This document shows, in pieces, positions 1 through 9,001 of a DNA stretch of 64,000 nucleotides. Positions within the stretch are counted from its first letter, which is position 1; each line of letters begins with the position of its first letter. The stretch comes from Chenopodium formosanum (Eukaryota > Streptophyta > Magnoliopsida > Caryophyllales > Amaranthaceae). The position numbers and the translations under genes were made by a program. Under the pieces are notes generated by a model, which saw nothing but the letters and a program-made list of their open reading frames with translations, made no database searches and was not told the origin of the DNA. The stretch lies in NCBI GenBank assembly GCA_024500155.1, contig CM044877.1, positions 20,416,001 to 20,480,000 of the forward strand. The letters are read 5' to 3'.

Positions 1-262
1 GGTATGAACATACATGAACAATACAAGCTTGTCGAAGTGAATCATACTAAGAAATACCCCAAGTATGATCCCTTTGTATTATCTTATCAAGTGAGCCAAG
101 TGTACTACACATCCTACCCTAGCCTAAAACGGGATCGAGTTCAATGGTAGGCTGTGTTTAAAACACAAGCAAGGTCAGTGGTTGATGCTCCACTAGACCT
201 TGATTTTATGCAGGCACCGTCCCCACAAGTCCATGCAACGTTTTTACCATCGAATGACATTT
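1..262 (+). pseudogene. CACTA transposon protein, DUF4216-like segment (5' part)
   Basis: Frame 1 reads through with a typical plant CACTA (En/Spm) C-terminal segment, including the words EVNHTKKYPKYDPFVL and SQVYYTSYPSL. From memory these belong to the DUF4216 region that accompanies TNP2-type transposases. One in-frame stop (tag at 151-153, directly after a Trp codon) breaks it. The gene starts left of the window. The reading frame stops being collinear at 267, where element A is inserted, and resumes at 12628 in the same frame. It acted in transposition of the CACTA element; it is inactive now. The domain name is from memory and was not searched. Confidence 0.72.
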
Positions 263-267
263 CTAAC
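263..267. repeat. Target-site duplication CTAAC, left copy (element A)
   Basis: CTAAC directly precedes the TG of the 5' LTR and recurs at 12623-12627 directly after the CA of the 3' LTR. A 5-bp duplication is the normal length for Ty3/gypsy integrase. Confidence 0.93.
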
Positions 268-757
268 TGTTTAGGGTAATTTTACCCCGCCACGTGGTCC
301 AATCAGAGGATGACACGTGTCAGCCTTAGGATGGCCCAAAGTGGACCAATCCCTGCCTGACACGTGTCACTCCAGAAATTAAGGAAAAAAGGCGGCCTTC
401 AGGCCCAAATACCGAGAAAGCCGCAAAGCGGCGCGACCCACCAATGATTAGGGTTCAGTGACCTAATCAGGGGCACAATTCCCAAGGACCCTATAAATAG
501 GGAGATGTCCCTCATTTTGAGAGCACGTTTTACCATTTATTACACTTGCATTCTCTCACATCAGAGAAACACCTTAGCTTGGAATCCGAGCAGATACCCA
601 CCTTAATTTCCGTTGTCTTTATTCCGTTTCAAGTTACTAACTTGACCGTCGGAGGCGGAGCTCCAACCACTCGGAGTCTCCGTTATTTTGCAGGTACAGC
701 TCAGTCGAATCAGACTTTGTGACGTAACTCTCCCGAGGGACAAAAACACCCAAAACA
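268..757 (+). repeat. Element A 5' LTR
   Basis: It begins TGTTTAGGG and ends CAAAACA, 490 bp, matching 12133-12622. U3 holds three CACGTG cores (291, 315, 361) and a TATA box at 492-499. Confidence 0.95.
492..499 (+). promoter_or_regulatory. TATA box of element A 5' LTR
   Basis: TATAAATA inside a CCCTATAAATAGGG context, about 260 bp before the LTR end. It is repeated at the same place in the 3' LTR (12357-12364) and in the related LTR at 24213-24220, so it is the likely core promoter of the genomic RNA. Confidence 0.8.
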
Positions 758-759
758 TT

Positions 760-777
760 TGGCGCCGTCTGTGGGGA
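760..777 (+). other. Primer binding site of element A
   Basis: TGGCGCCGTCTGTGGGGA lies two bases after the LTR. The first nine bases and the final G run match the complement of the plant tRNA-Asp 3' end as I remember it, with about four central mismatches. The identical site follows the LTR at 24514-24531. Confidence 0.85.
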
Positions 778-789
778 GAGTACCTCGAA

Positions 790-2554
790 GATGGTTTAAG
801 AGTCTGTACCACCCCCTAACCATCTGGACGATGACCCAGAAGTTTTTACAGACCAGGAGGATGAAGATCCTCAGGTCAAAACCTTTACAGCCGAAGACGA
901 CTCTCTCATAATCAAGCGCATCCGGCCAGAGACCCACTGGGCAGCCGGAAGGGGAAACCCAAACGGCAGCTGGATCAGCCCCTGTCACCCGAGAGGAACT
1001 CATGAGATTCATGACAAGTTTCAAGGGTGAAATTAAAGAGCTGATCACCAAAAGCCAGGCTGACCCAAGTAAAGGTCAGTCGGCGAAGAAGACTCCTCTA
1101 GAGAAGGGGAAGTCAGTCAGAGACCGGCAGCCCACTCCTCATCCAAAGGAGAAGGCAGCCGAGACCATTGATTGGTAAAAAATTCTCCTTCCTGGGAAGA
1201 ACACCAATAACACTCGCCGGACTCAGCAGCCAGTGAGAAGTAAAAAATCAACTCTTGATGCCCGGAGATCATTAACCGGAAGAGAAACCAATCGTTGTCT
1301 GAGTCGGCTTCAACGTCGAACTTTCCAGACAGCTTCAACAATATTTCTGCAGGGAGTGCACCCTCCTTGCATGAGAGCTAGACAGGCGGTAATACCGTCC
1401 ATTCTGGCCCTCACATGATTGGAGTTGTACCGTATGTGCCTACTCAGGCTTACGGACAGTATCCTCCTCACTTCATGCAGCCAGCCTTCTTTGGAGGTCA
1501 GGCGACATATCCAAATGTCCAGCCATTGGACTAGCAGCTCCGTCTGCTGCGCCTGGGTGAACAGCCTTCTGCGTTCACTCGGGAGATAACTGTGGCGGCC
1601 CAGCCGGCCAAGGTTAAGAATGTGTTGGTTGGTACCTATGATGGTACCACCAACCCGGAAGACCACCTCATGGCTTACACCAACCTCATGTATCTGGAGG
1701 GGTTGGATGATGCCACTTGGTGTCGGTACTTCCCGGCTACATTGAAGGGCATTGCTCAACAATGGTTTGGCAACTTGCCGATCGGATCCATCGATATCTT
1801 TAGGAAGATCACCTTCCTATTTGCTTCCAACTTCTCAATGAACATCCCTGCTAAGAAAACAAGCCTTGATTTGAGCACTGTTAAACAGGGTGAGAGAGAA
1901 GGGCTGCGCTCATATGTTAGGCGGTTCAATCTGATAAGAATTCAGATTCAAGGACTGTTTGACGAGGTAGCTTTTACATACTTTTTCAAAGGATTGAGAG
2001 ACGGGTCGTCCTTTAAGTTCGACCTAGTCAGAAAAGGGGCTTTCACCTTACAGGCGTCCCTAAGGGAGGCGGAAAGCTACATCCAAGCTACCGACCTCTG
2101 CTCGCCTGGTAACCAGTCGGACTCCAAGAAGTCCGACAAACAGAAAGACAGTTGGTCTGCTTAGCCGGCCAAAAACAAAGAAGAGAGCAAGAAAAGAAAA
2201 GAAGTCTGGGCGGTTACAGACTTTGACCAGCCGTCCCTGAAGAAAAAGAAAGAGTTTAAACTGTACGTCCCCAAGTACGAGTTTAATAAAGACTGCAACT
2301 CCATCCTCATGGAGGTAAAAGACCGGCTGTCCATTGAGAAGCCGAATCCTATGAAGAGTTCTGTCCAGTCACGGAACAAAAATAAATTCTGTCAGTTCCA
2401 TGAGGAGGTCGGCCATGACACCAAGGACTGCTTCAGTCTTCAGCGGGGGTTGGACCGTTTGGCTGACAAAGGGCTGTTGAAGTCCTACATTTCTAAGTCC
2501 CCAGCCGGGGCAAAAAAGAAAAACAAGGGTCAGTCCTCCAAGACTACCCCCTAG
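790..2554 (+). pseudogene. gag of element A (broken)
   Basis: Gag packages the genomic RNA. The ATG at 790 is followed after two codons by TAA, and the N-terminal third shifts between frames 1, 3 and 2. From 1592 the frame is stable. The capsid-like core at about 1592-2100 contains AYTNLMYLEGLDDATWC and KGIAQQWFGNLP, the usual retrotransposon Gag signature. A basic lysine-rich linker follows. A CHHC zinc knuckle (C-X2-H-X4-H-X4-C) lies at 2390-2431. Stops at 2162 and 2552 (both TAG) interrupt a frame that continues into protease, so gag-pro-pol was a single reading frame. The homologous gag of element B is at 24544-26373. Confidence 0.9.
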
Positions 2555-3325
2555 CCTGCTAGTAGCTCGAATACCGATAAGGAGCCGATCTACACAATAG
2601 TAGGCGGGTTTTCCTGTGGTGGCCCTACCATCCGGGGCACCAAGAGCCATCTTCGAAAGATGGACAAGGATGATGACAAGCAGGCGTCTGCAAGCACCTC
2701 CTTCCCAGACGTCTTGATTATTGAGAAGGATAGGGGCAGCGTCCGCCGTCCGCATGATGACCTGGTGGTCATTGAATGTAAGGTTGCCAACCAACTGGTT
2801 GGAAGAATCCTTATTGACAGCAGCAGCTCATCAGACATCATCAGCCTTTGGTGCTTGCAAAAGCTGAAATATAACGTCAGCAGCATGCATCCGGTCACCC
2901 ACCCCTTGGTTGGTTTCGGGGGTGGGATGGTCTACCCAGCCGAAAGAATTGACTTACCCATCCGGCTGGGAGAGAAGGGCCAAGGACGACATATTGTCGT
3001 CAGATTCTTGGTCGTTGAGGAGTTGACCGGCTACAACATTATCCTTGGTCGGCCGACCCTCAACGTAGCCAAGGCAGTAATCATCCTATCTCTCATGCTC
3101 ATCAAGTATGAGAGGGATGACGGCACTGTGGGTTCCCTGAATGGGGATTAGAAGACGGCCTGAGAGTGTTATCTCTCAGCCGTTAGAGACACTGTGGCCT
3201 CAGACGGCCAGGAACCAATAGACCTTGACAATGTCAAGGATGCCGACCCTGCGCCTGTCCCACTAGCAGCCGGGAAGAAAAGAAAGGCACCTCTGCTGGT
3301 GGAGTTGAAGAAAGAGAAAAAATAG
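2555..3325 (+). pseudogene. Aspartic protease region of element A (broken)
   Basis: It continues in the gag frame. A retropepsin-like fold is visible: KVANQLVGRILID then the active-site loop, HPLVGFGGG and TGYNIILGRPTLN, the latter being the conserved C-terminal part of plant Ty3/gypsy proteases. The active site reads D-S-S instead of D-T/S-G; the element B copy still reads D-T-G at about 26584. Stops occur at 3149 (TAG), 3161 (TGA) and 3323 (TAG). The protein would have cleaved Gag-Pol; this copy is dead. Confidence 0.85.
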
Positions 3326-4528
3326 CAATCATTGACCGGTGAACGGTCAGATGAGCTTCGCCCTCAACCGGCTGGTGAAAGTATTGATCTCGTTCTGGAT
3401 GAAAGCCGTCCGAAACGTACTGCGAAGGTTGAGACGGTTGCTCATGCTACTTTGGGTGCAAGCTTGCACCTTCTGCTGAAGGAATTCAAAGACATTTTTA
3501 CCTTTGAAGTGGAAGAGATGCCAGGCGTCAGCCTGGATCTCGCTGTCCACAAACTCGCCGTGGACCCCAAAAAGAAGCCCATCCAGCAAAAGAAAAGAAA
3601 CCACGGCGAGGAAAGAAGTTGGGCGGCAGCTGCCGAAGTCAAAAAGCTTCTAGACGCCAGGTTCATCCGGCCCTGTAATTTTCTCGACTGGGTGGCCAAT
3701 GTGGTCCTTGTTAAGAAACCAAATGGGACCTGGCGCATGTGTGTTGATTACACAGACCTCAACAAGGCGTGTCTAAAGGACAGTTACCCGCTTCCAAAGA
3801 TCGATAGTCTGGTCGACTCTACAGCCGGTCACGCCTTGATGAGCTTTATAGATGTCTTCTCCGGCTTCCATCAGATACCCCTGTGGAAGAAAGATCAAGA
3901 GAAGACGGCCTTCGTCACTGATCAGGGGTTATTCTGTTATACTGTAATGTCGTTTGGCTTGAAAAATGCGCCTGCCACTTTCCAACGGATGATTAATACG
4001 GTCTTCATTAATTAGATTGGGAGGAATGTGGAGGCGTACATTGATGACATGATAGTCAAATCCAAGCTACAGACGGATCACCTTGCTGATCTCCGAGAAA
4101 CATTCACCACCCTCAGGTGGCATAGGGTTATGTTAAATCCTAAGAAATGCGTCTTTGGTGTTGAGTCTGGGACGTTTCTCGGATTCCTGATTGATCAAAA
4201 GGGGATAGAGGCTAACCCTGAAAAGATACAGGCGGTGATAGACATGAAGTCACCCCATTCTGTCAAGGAAGTGCAAAGACTCACCGGCTGTCTGGCCGCC
4301 CTGGGGAGGTTCCTCAGCCGGTTAGGCGACGAGTGCCTCTACTTCTTCCAAGCAATCAGGAAGAAGACCAGATTTGAATGGGGGAAGGATGCTGAGGCGG
4401 CATTCCAGAGGTTGAAAGAGCATTTACATTCTCTACTTAGGTTGGTCAGTCCTTTACATAGGGAGACGTTGTACATGTACTTAGTTGTCTCAGATCATGC
4501 CCTCAGTGCCGTTCTCCTTGCTGAGTGA
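3326..4528 (+). pseudogene. Reverse transcriptase of element A (broken)
   Basis: Same frame as gag and protease. Visible landmarks are the LDLAVHKLAVDP linker, WRMCVDYTDLNKAC (fingers), SFIDVFSGFHQIPL (first catalytic Asp), FGLKNAPATFQR and AYIDDM (the DD pair, 4037-4048), then GFLIDQKGIEANPEKI and the connection leading into RNase H. Stops are TAG at 4013 and TGA at 4526. Element B has CAG at the site equivalent to 4013, so this stop is a C-to-T change. Confidence 0.93.
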
Positions 4529-5280
4529 GACGACGTGCAGCTCCCGATTTACTTCATTAGCCATGTTCTTAAAAATGCTGAACTCCGGTATCCCATGGTT
4601 GAAAAATTTGGCCTTGCTCTGTATATGGCTTTCAAAAAATTGAAGCCCTACTTTCTGGCACACCCGGTGGTGATTTACACCGACCAGCCACTTAAGCGGC
4701 CAATGTCTACCTTGGACTCATCCGGGAGAATGTTGAAATGGGCTATTGAAATGAAAAGTCTTGAAATCACTTATGAACTAAGAAAGGCAGTGAAAGGTCA
4801 GGCGTTTGCCGACTTCATTGTTGAAATGACCCATCCGGTGGCTCCGGATAATCTTGATCAGGTTTGAAAAGTGTATGTAGACGGGAGCTCTACTAAGAAC
4901 GGCTGTGGTGCAGGCGTAATTTACAAGTCTCCTGAAGGGGACAAATTTGAGTATGCACTACGCTTCAAATTTCAAGCCTCTAACAATGAGGCGGAATATG
5001 AAGCCCTGCTAGCCGGCATTCGCATGTGTAAGGCGGTAGGGCCATGAAAATTGACGCCTACTCGGATTCTCAATTGGTCGTTAGCCAGTATGAGGGAAGC
5101 TACGAGGCTACTCATCCGGCTATGATTAAATATCTCCAGGCAGTAAAAGAAGAGACCAAGGCACTTGAGGAATTCCGTCTGAGTCAAGTGCCTAGGTTGG
5201 AAAACAACCAGGCGGGTGCATTGTCAAAGCTGGCGTCTTCCGCCTGCCATGATACGCCTCGGTCAGTCTTTTGGGAAGTT
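4529..5280 (+). pseudogene. RNase H of element A (broken)
   Basis: Residual connection sequence (YFISHVLKNAELRYP) is followed by the RNase H core: VYVDGSSTKNGCGAG (first Asp), NNEAEYEALLAGIRMCKA (Glu) and YSDSQLVVSQ (second Asp). A TGA at 4865 replaces the TGG seen in element B. A one-base deletion near 5038 moves the reading frame from 2 to 1, after which it runs on to the integrase. Confidence 0.88.
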
Positions 5281-6570
5281 CTTGAAAAGAGAAGCATCCA
5301 TGAGGATCCCATTGGAATTCTAGACCGAAGCTCTACCTGGATGGATGACATCCGGGCCTACCTTTCAGACGGTACACTTCCTGATTCGCCACAGGAAGCA
5401 GCCGTCCTGAAAAAGCGAGCTGCAAGCTTCGAGTTGAAAAATGGAGAACTCTTTAAGGCGGGGTTTCTGAAGCCTTTGTTGAAGTATGTCACCCCAGAAA
5501 AGGGGAAAGAAGTTCTCGAAGACTTGCACTCGGGATTCTGCGCCTCTCATATAGGCGGCAGGTCCCTAGCCGTCAGAGCCAGACGATATTAGTTTTGGCC
5601 CACTCTTGAGGCAGATGCCAAGGAATTAGTGAAGAAATGTGACAAGTGCCAAAAATTTTGCAAACTCATTCACCGTCCGGCTACTGATCTGACGGCCATC
5701 CACAGCCCAATTTTGTTTGCAAAATGGGGCATGGACATTCTAGTTCCTTACACGCCTGCTCCAGGCGGAAAGCGCTACATCGTGGTGGCTGTGGATTATT
5801 TCTCCAAGTGGGTGGAGGCTGAGGCGGTTAAAAACATCAAGACCTCAGACGTAATTTCCTTCATTTGGAAGAATATTATCACCCGGTATGGGGTGCCTAT
5901 GTCTATGGTGTTTGATAATGGCCCTCAGTTTGAGACGCCTCAGCTAAAAACTTGGTTGGGAGATCAGGGGATCTCAAGCTATTTTGCATCTGTTGGCCGG
6001 CCCCAAGCAAACGACCAAGTTGAAGCCTTCAACAAACTCATCTCAGACGACATTAAGAAGAAAATAGAAAAAGCCGGTGGCTTATGGGCAGAAGAACTAA
6101 TTCATGTCCTATGGGCCATCCGGACAACAACAAAAGGGGCAACCGGTGAAACCCCATTTCTCATGGTTTACGGTGCTGAAGCCGTCTTGCCCATCGAACA
6201 TTACGAGCCGATTCTCAGAGTCATGCTATATGATGAAGAGGCAAACTGGGAAGCAATGCGCCTGGCATTGGATTCACTCCCAAAACGCAGGGGAAATGTC
6301 GCCTTGCGTCATGAGATTTACCGTCTGAGAATGACTAGAGCCTACAACAAAAAAGTACACAAGCGTCCCTTAAAAGTTGACGACTTAGTGTTACGAAAAA
6401 TGGAGGCAACCAGTAGGGAAAATGAGCTGGGAAAGCTAACCCCAAATTGGGAAGGCCCCTACCGGATCTATGAGGAAGTGAGAGATGGCACCTACCGTTT
6501 GGAAACTCCAGACGGCAGGCACCTGCCTAGAACTTGGAATGTAGACAATCTAAAAAAGTACTATTTCTGA
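5281..6570 (+). pseudogene. Integrase of element A (one stop)
   Basis: An HHCC zinc-binding N-terminus (H at about 5526 and 5549, KKCDKCQKF at about 5632) is followed by the D,D-35-E core: WGMDIL, VFDNGPQFETP and the Glu in DQVEAFNK. The C-terminal domain ends LTPNWEGPYR...NVDNLKKYYF with a normal stop at 6568. One internal TAG (5590) lies between the two halves of the zinc finger. I see no chromodomain, which fits Tat rather than chromoviruses. It would insert the cDNA in the nucleus. Confidence 0.92.
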
Positions 6571-7382
6571 GAATGTAAACTTTTTGTAAACAATGAGTCA
6601 ATTAATGAAGATTAAGACTTTGTTTGCAAAATTGAGTTATTGTTTGATTACCCATCCGGGTAATACCCAGATGGATTTTTCATTTACCTAACTAAGTTCG
6701 ATACTTAGTAAAGGTTACATTTGTTTGACCGCCTGGTTAATACTCGGATATTCGGATCTCTTGTTTATTTAAGTTTGGTACTTTGTTCATTTAACTAAGT
6801 TTGATTATCCGTCTGGGTAATACTCAGACGGATTTTTCTTTTACCTAACCAAGTTTGATACCTGGTAAGATTAAATAATTGCCTGTCTGTCTGGGTAATA
6901 CCCAGATAGACTCGTTCGTTTAAACAACTAAGTTCGATACTTAGTGTAAATTCAATACTTCGACTAAAAACTAAGCACAAAAACGTTTGGTGGATATACA
7001 ACCGGTCTCAAACAAGACCAGAGGCTAAAATGGCCGGATGGTTGCTCATTTTATAAAATCGCCTGTCCCAACATGGACAAAGGCGTCCGGCAACACCCCT
7101 CCGGGTGCAATCGTTGTAGAGAACAGACTATTTGTCGGTTCTACATACCCATGCAGACGGCAAAAATTGAACGACCAAATTGGTCAACTCATAGCCGTCT
7201 GACCAAAATGACCTGTAAAGAATGGCAAGTTGCCGAATACCGGATGCCCTGGGGCATCAGTCGGTGCTAAAGAACTCACTTAGGTTATTTATTCCAAAAT
7301 TGCAATTCCTACCTCAATTGGGGCAAAGGAGTCGTGCAATGGCTATGAAATCTCTACCAAGACGGATAAGCACCGTCTGGGT
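6571..7382 (+). repeat. Degenerate tandem repeats after integrase (element A)
   Basis: No gene. From about 6640 to 6965 a unit of roughly 80-100 bp recurs about four times, each with a 'gtctgggtaatacccagacgg'-like inverted motif (a short hairpin, TCTGGGTAATACCCAGA) followed by 'aagttcgatacttagt'. The rest up to the hAT insertion is featureless 3' non-coding sequence. Confidence 0.6.
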
Positions 7383-8455
7383 TAGGGCTGTACACCGGTC
7401 CAAAACCGGACCGGACCTGGACCGGACCTGTTGGGACCGGGACCTGAATCAGGGAATTTTGAGGACCGGAGACCGGACCTGATTCAACAGGTCCGGTTCC
7501 GGGTTAGACCTGAAAAATCAAGTCCGGTCCGGGTTCAAACCTGAATAGACCTGTTTTTTTATTTATTTTTTGATTTTTTATTTAAAAAATAAAATAAATA
7601 ATAACATAAAATCTGATATTATCAATCATGAATACTACATAAATTGTATAAATTGACTAAAGTCCCAATTCCCAAACACCAAAAATACTAGACAACAGCA
7701 ACCACCAGATCTACCACCTTCAAAGTAGATGGTCGCAAAGGAAGGTCGGGGTAGATCGTGAAGCAAGTAAGAGGGCGATTGGTGTATGATTGGGTGGCTG
7801 CAGTCGCTGGAGTCGCGCAATCTGGTGGATGCGGTCGCCGGAGTCGCGCGTTCTGGTGGCTGCGTTCGCTGGAATCGCGCGATCTGGTGGTTGCGGCCTC
7901 TAGTGTCGCGCGTTCTGGTGGCTGCAGTCGCTGGAGTCGCGCGATCTGGTGGCTGCAGTCGCTGGAGTCGCGCGATCTGGTGGCTGCGGTCGCTAGAGTC
8001 GCGTGTTTTGGTGGCTGTGGTTGCTGGAGTCGCGCAATGTTGTGGTTGCGGTTGCTAGAGTCGCACGTTCTAGTGGCTGGGGTTGCTAGAGTCGCGCGAT
8101 CCAGTGGTCGCTAGAGGAGTGTGCAGCGTGAGGGAGTGGGTTTGTAAGTGTGTTGTGTGACTTGTGTCGGCTGAGTGGGTTAGGGAGTGAGTGATTAAGT
8201 TAGGGTTAGAAATGAACTGACTTCTTGTTTTGATATTTGGGAAAAAAAAGTTTTTTTTTAAAAAAATACATTTTTACCGGGTTTCAGGTCCAGACCTGAA
8301 AACCCCGGGTTTGGACCTGATCCGGACCGGGACCGGGAACCTTGAATTTTAAGGACCGGGACCGGACCTGAATCTATAGGTCCGGGTCAGGTCCGGTCCC
8401 AACAGGTCCGGATCAGGTCGGTTTTCAGGTCCGGTTCTGTTTATGTACACCCCTA
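7383..8455. mobile_element. Non-autonomous hAT-type element, 1073 bp
   Basis: The ends are TAGGGCTGTACA and, inverted, TAGGGGTGTACA. An 8-bp duplication GTCTGGGT flanks it (7375-7382 and 8456-8463). An 8-bp duplication with this terminal sequence points to the hAT superfamily. Subterminal zones on both sides are packed with ACCGGACCTG/CAGGTCCGGT words in both orientations, as in hAT transposase-binding arrays. There is no transposase; the middle is a tandem repeat. It inserted into element A after A had inserted into the CACTA element. Confidence 0.88.
7785..8115 (+). repeat. About 30-bp GC-rich tandem repeat inside the hAT element
   Basis: About eleven imperfect copies of a unit like 'tctggtggctgcagtcgctggagtcgcgcga' (period about 29-31 bp). 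The open frames across it are by-products of the repeat, not genes. Confidence 0.8.
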
Positions 8456-8463
8456 GTCTGGGT

Positions 8464-9001
8464 AGTAACTGGAACGCCTGTCGGTGTACGGTTGTGCACT
8501 TGGTTTGGGGCAATCACTACTGTGATTGATTGACTTACAAACATATCATGCTCTTTGCAGCATCAGACGTTTTCAAGTCAATCAACCAACTCCACTTGAA
8601 ACCAATCACACAGCCGTCCAGGGGCAAGGACAACCAGACTATTGGTTAGTTAGGCAAAAAATCGCCGCATGCTTTTGATAAGTTAGGCAAAAATGAAAAA
8701 TTAAAATTTGCACAAAATAAAAATTCAGATGCAAAATGATCAAAATCAACTCAGTCGGTGCATTTCATAAAGTCCACCCAACCAAACGGTTGTAGTGGAT
8801 TAAAACGTTAACCGGACCCCGTCCGGAAGAAAGAAATTGTTAATTAACACGGCTCCACAGCCGATAAATACAAGGATACTCGGCACGTAGGCCGGAAAAA
8901 GCAAGTTTTGGCATACAGCCGCTGAATAAAAGAAAAAACAAAAAAGCAGAGATTGGCATACTGCCGCTGAATGGTCACTTCTGGCCTGCAGACGGTGCCT
9001 C
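8464..9001. other. Non-coding stretch of element A
   Basis: It resumes element A after the hAT insertion. I see no reading frame of interest; it is probably the 3' untranslated region of the antisense gene, whose stop lies at 9002. Confidence 0.5.

Noticed and set aside
710..1762. Antisense frames across the LTR/gag start of element A
   Set aside because: Shadows of the gag frame and LTR; no domain and no counterpart in element B.
7758..8114. Long plus-strand frames over the GC-rich repeat
   Set aside because: They follow the ~30-bp tandem unit in more than one frame and lie wholly within a hAT-type element; no protein family resembles them.
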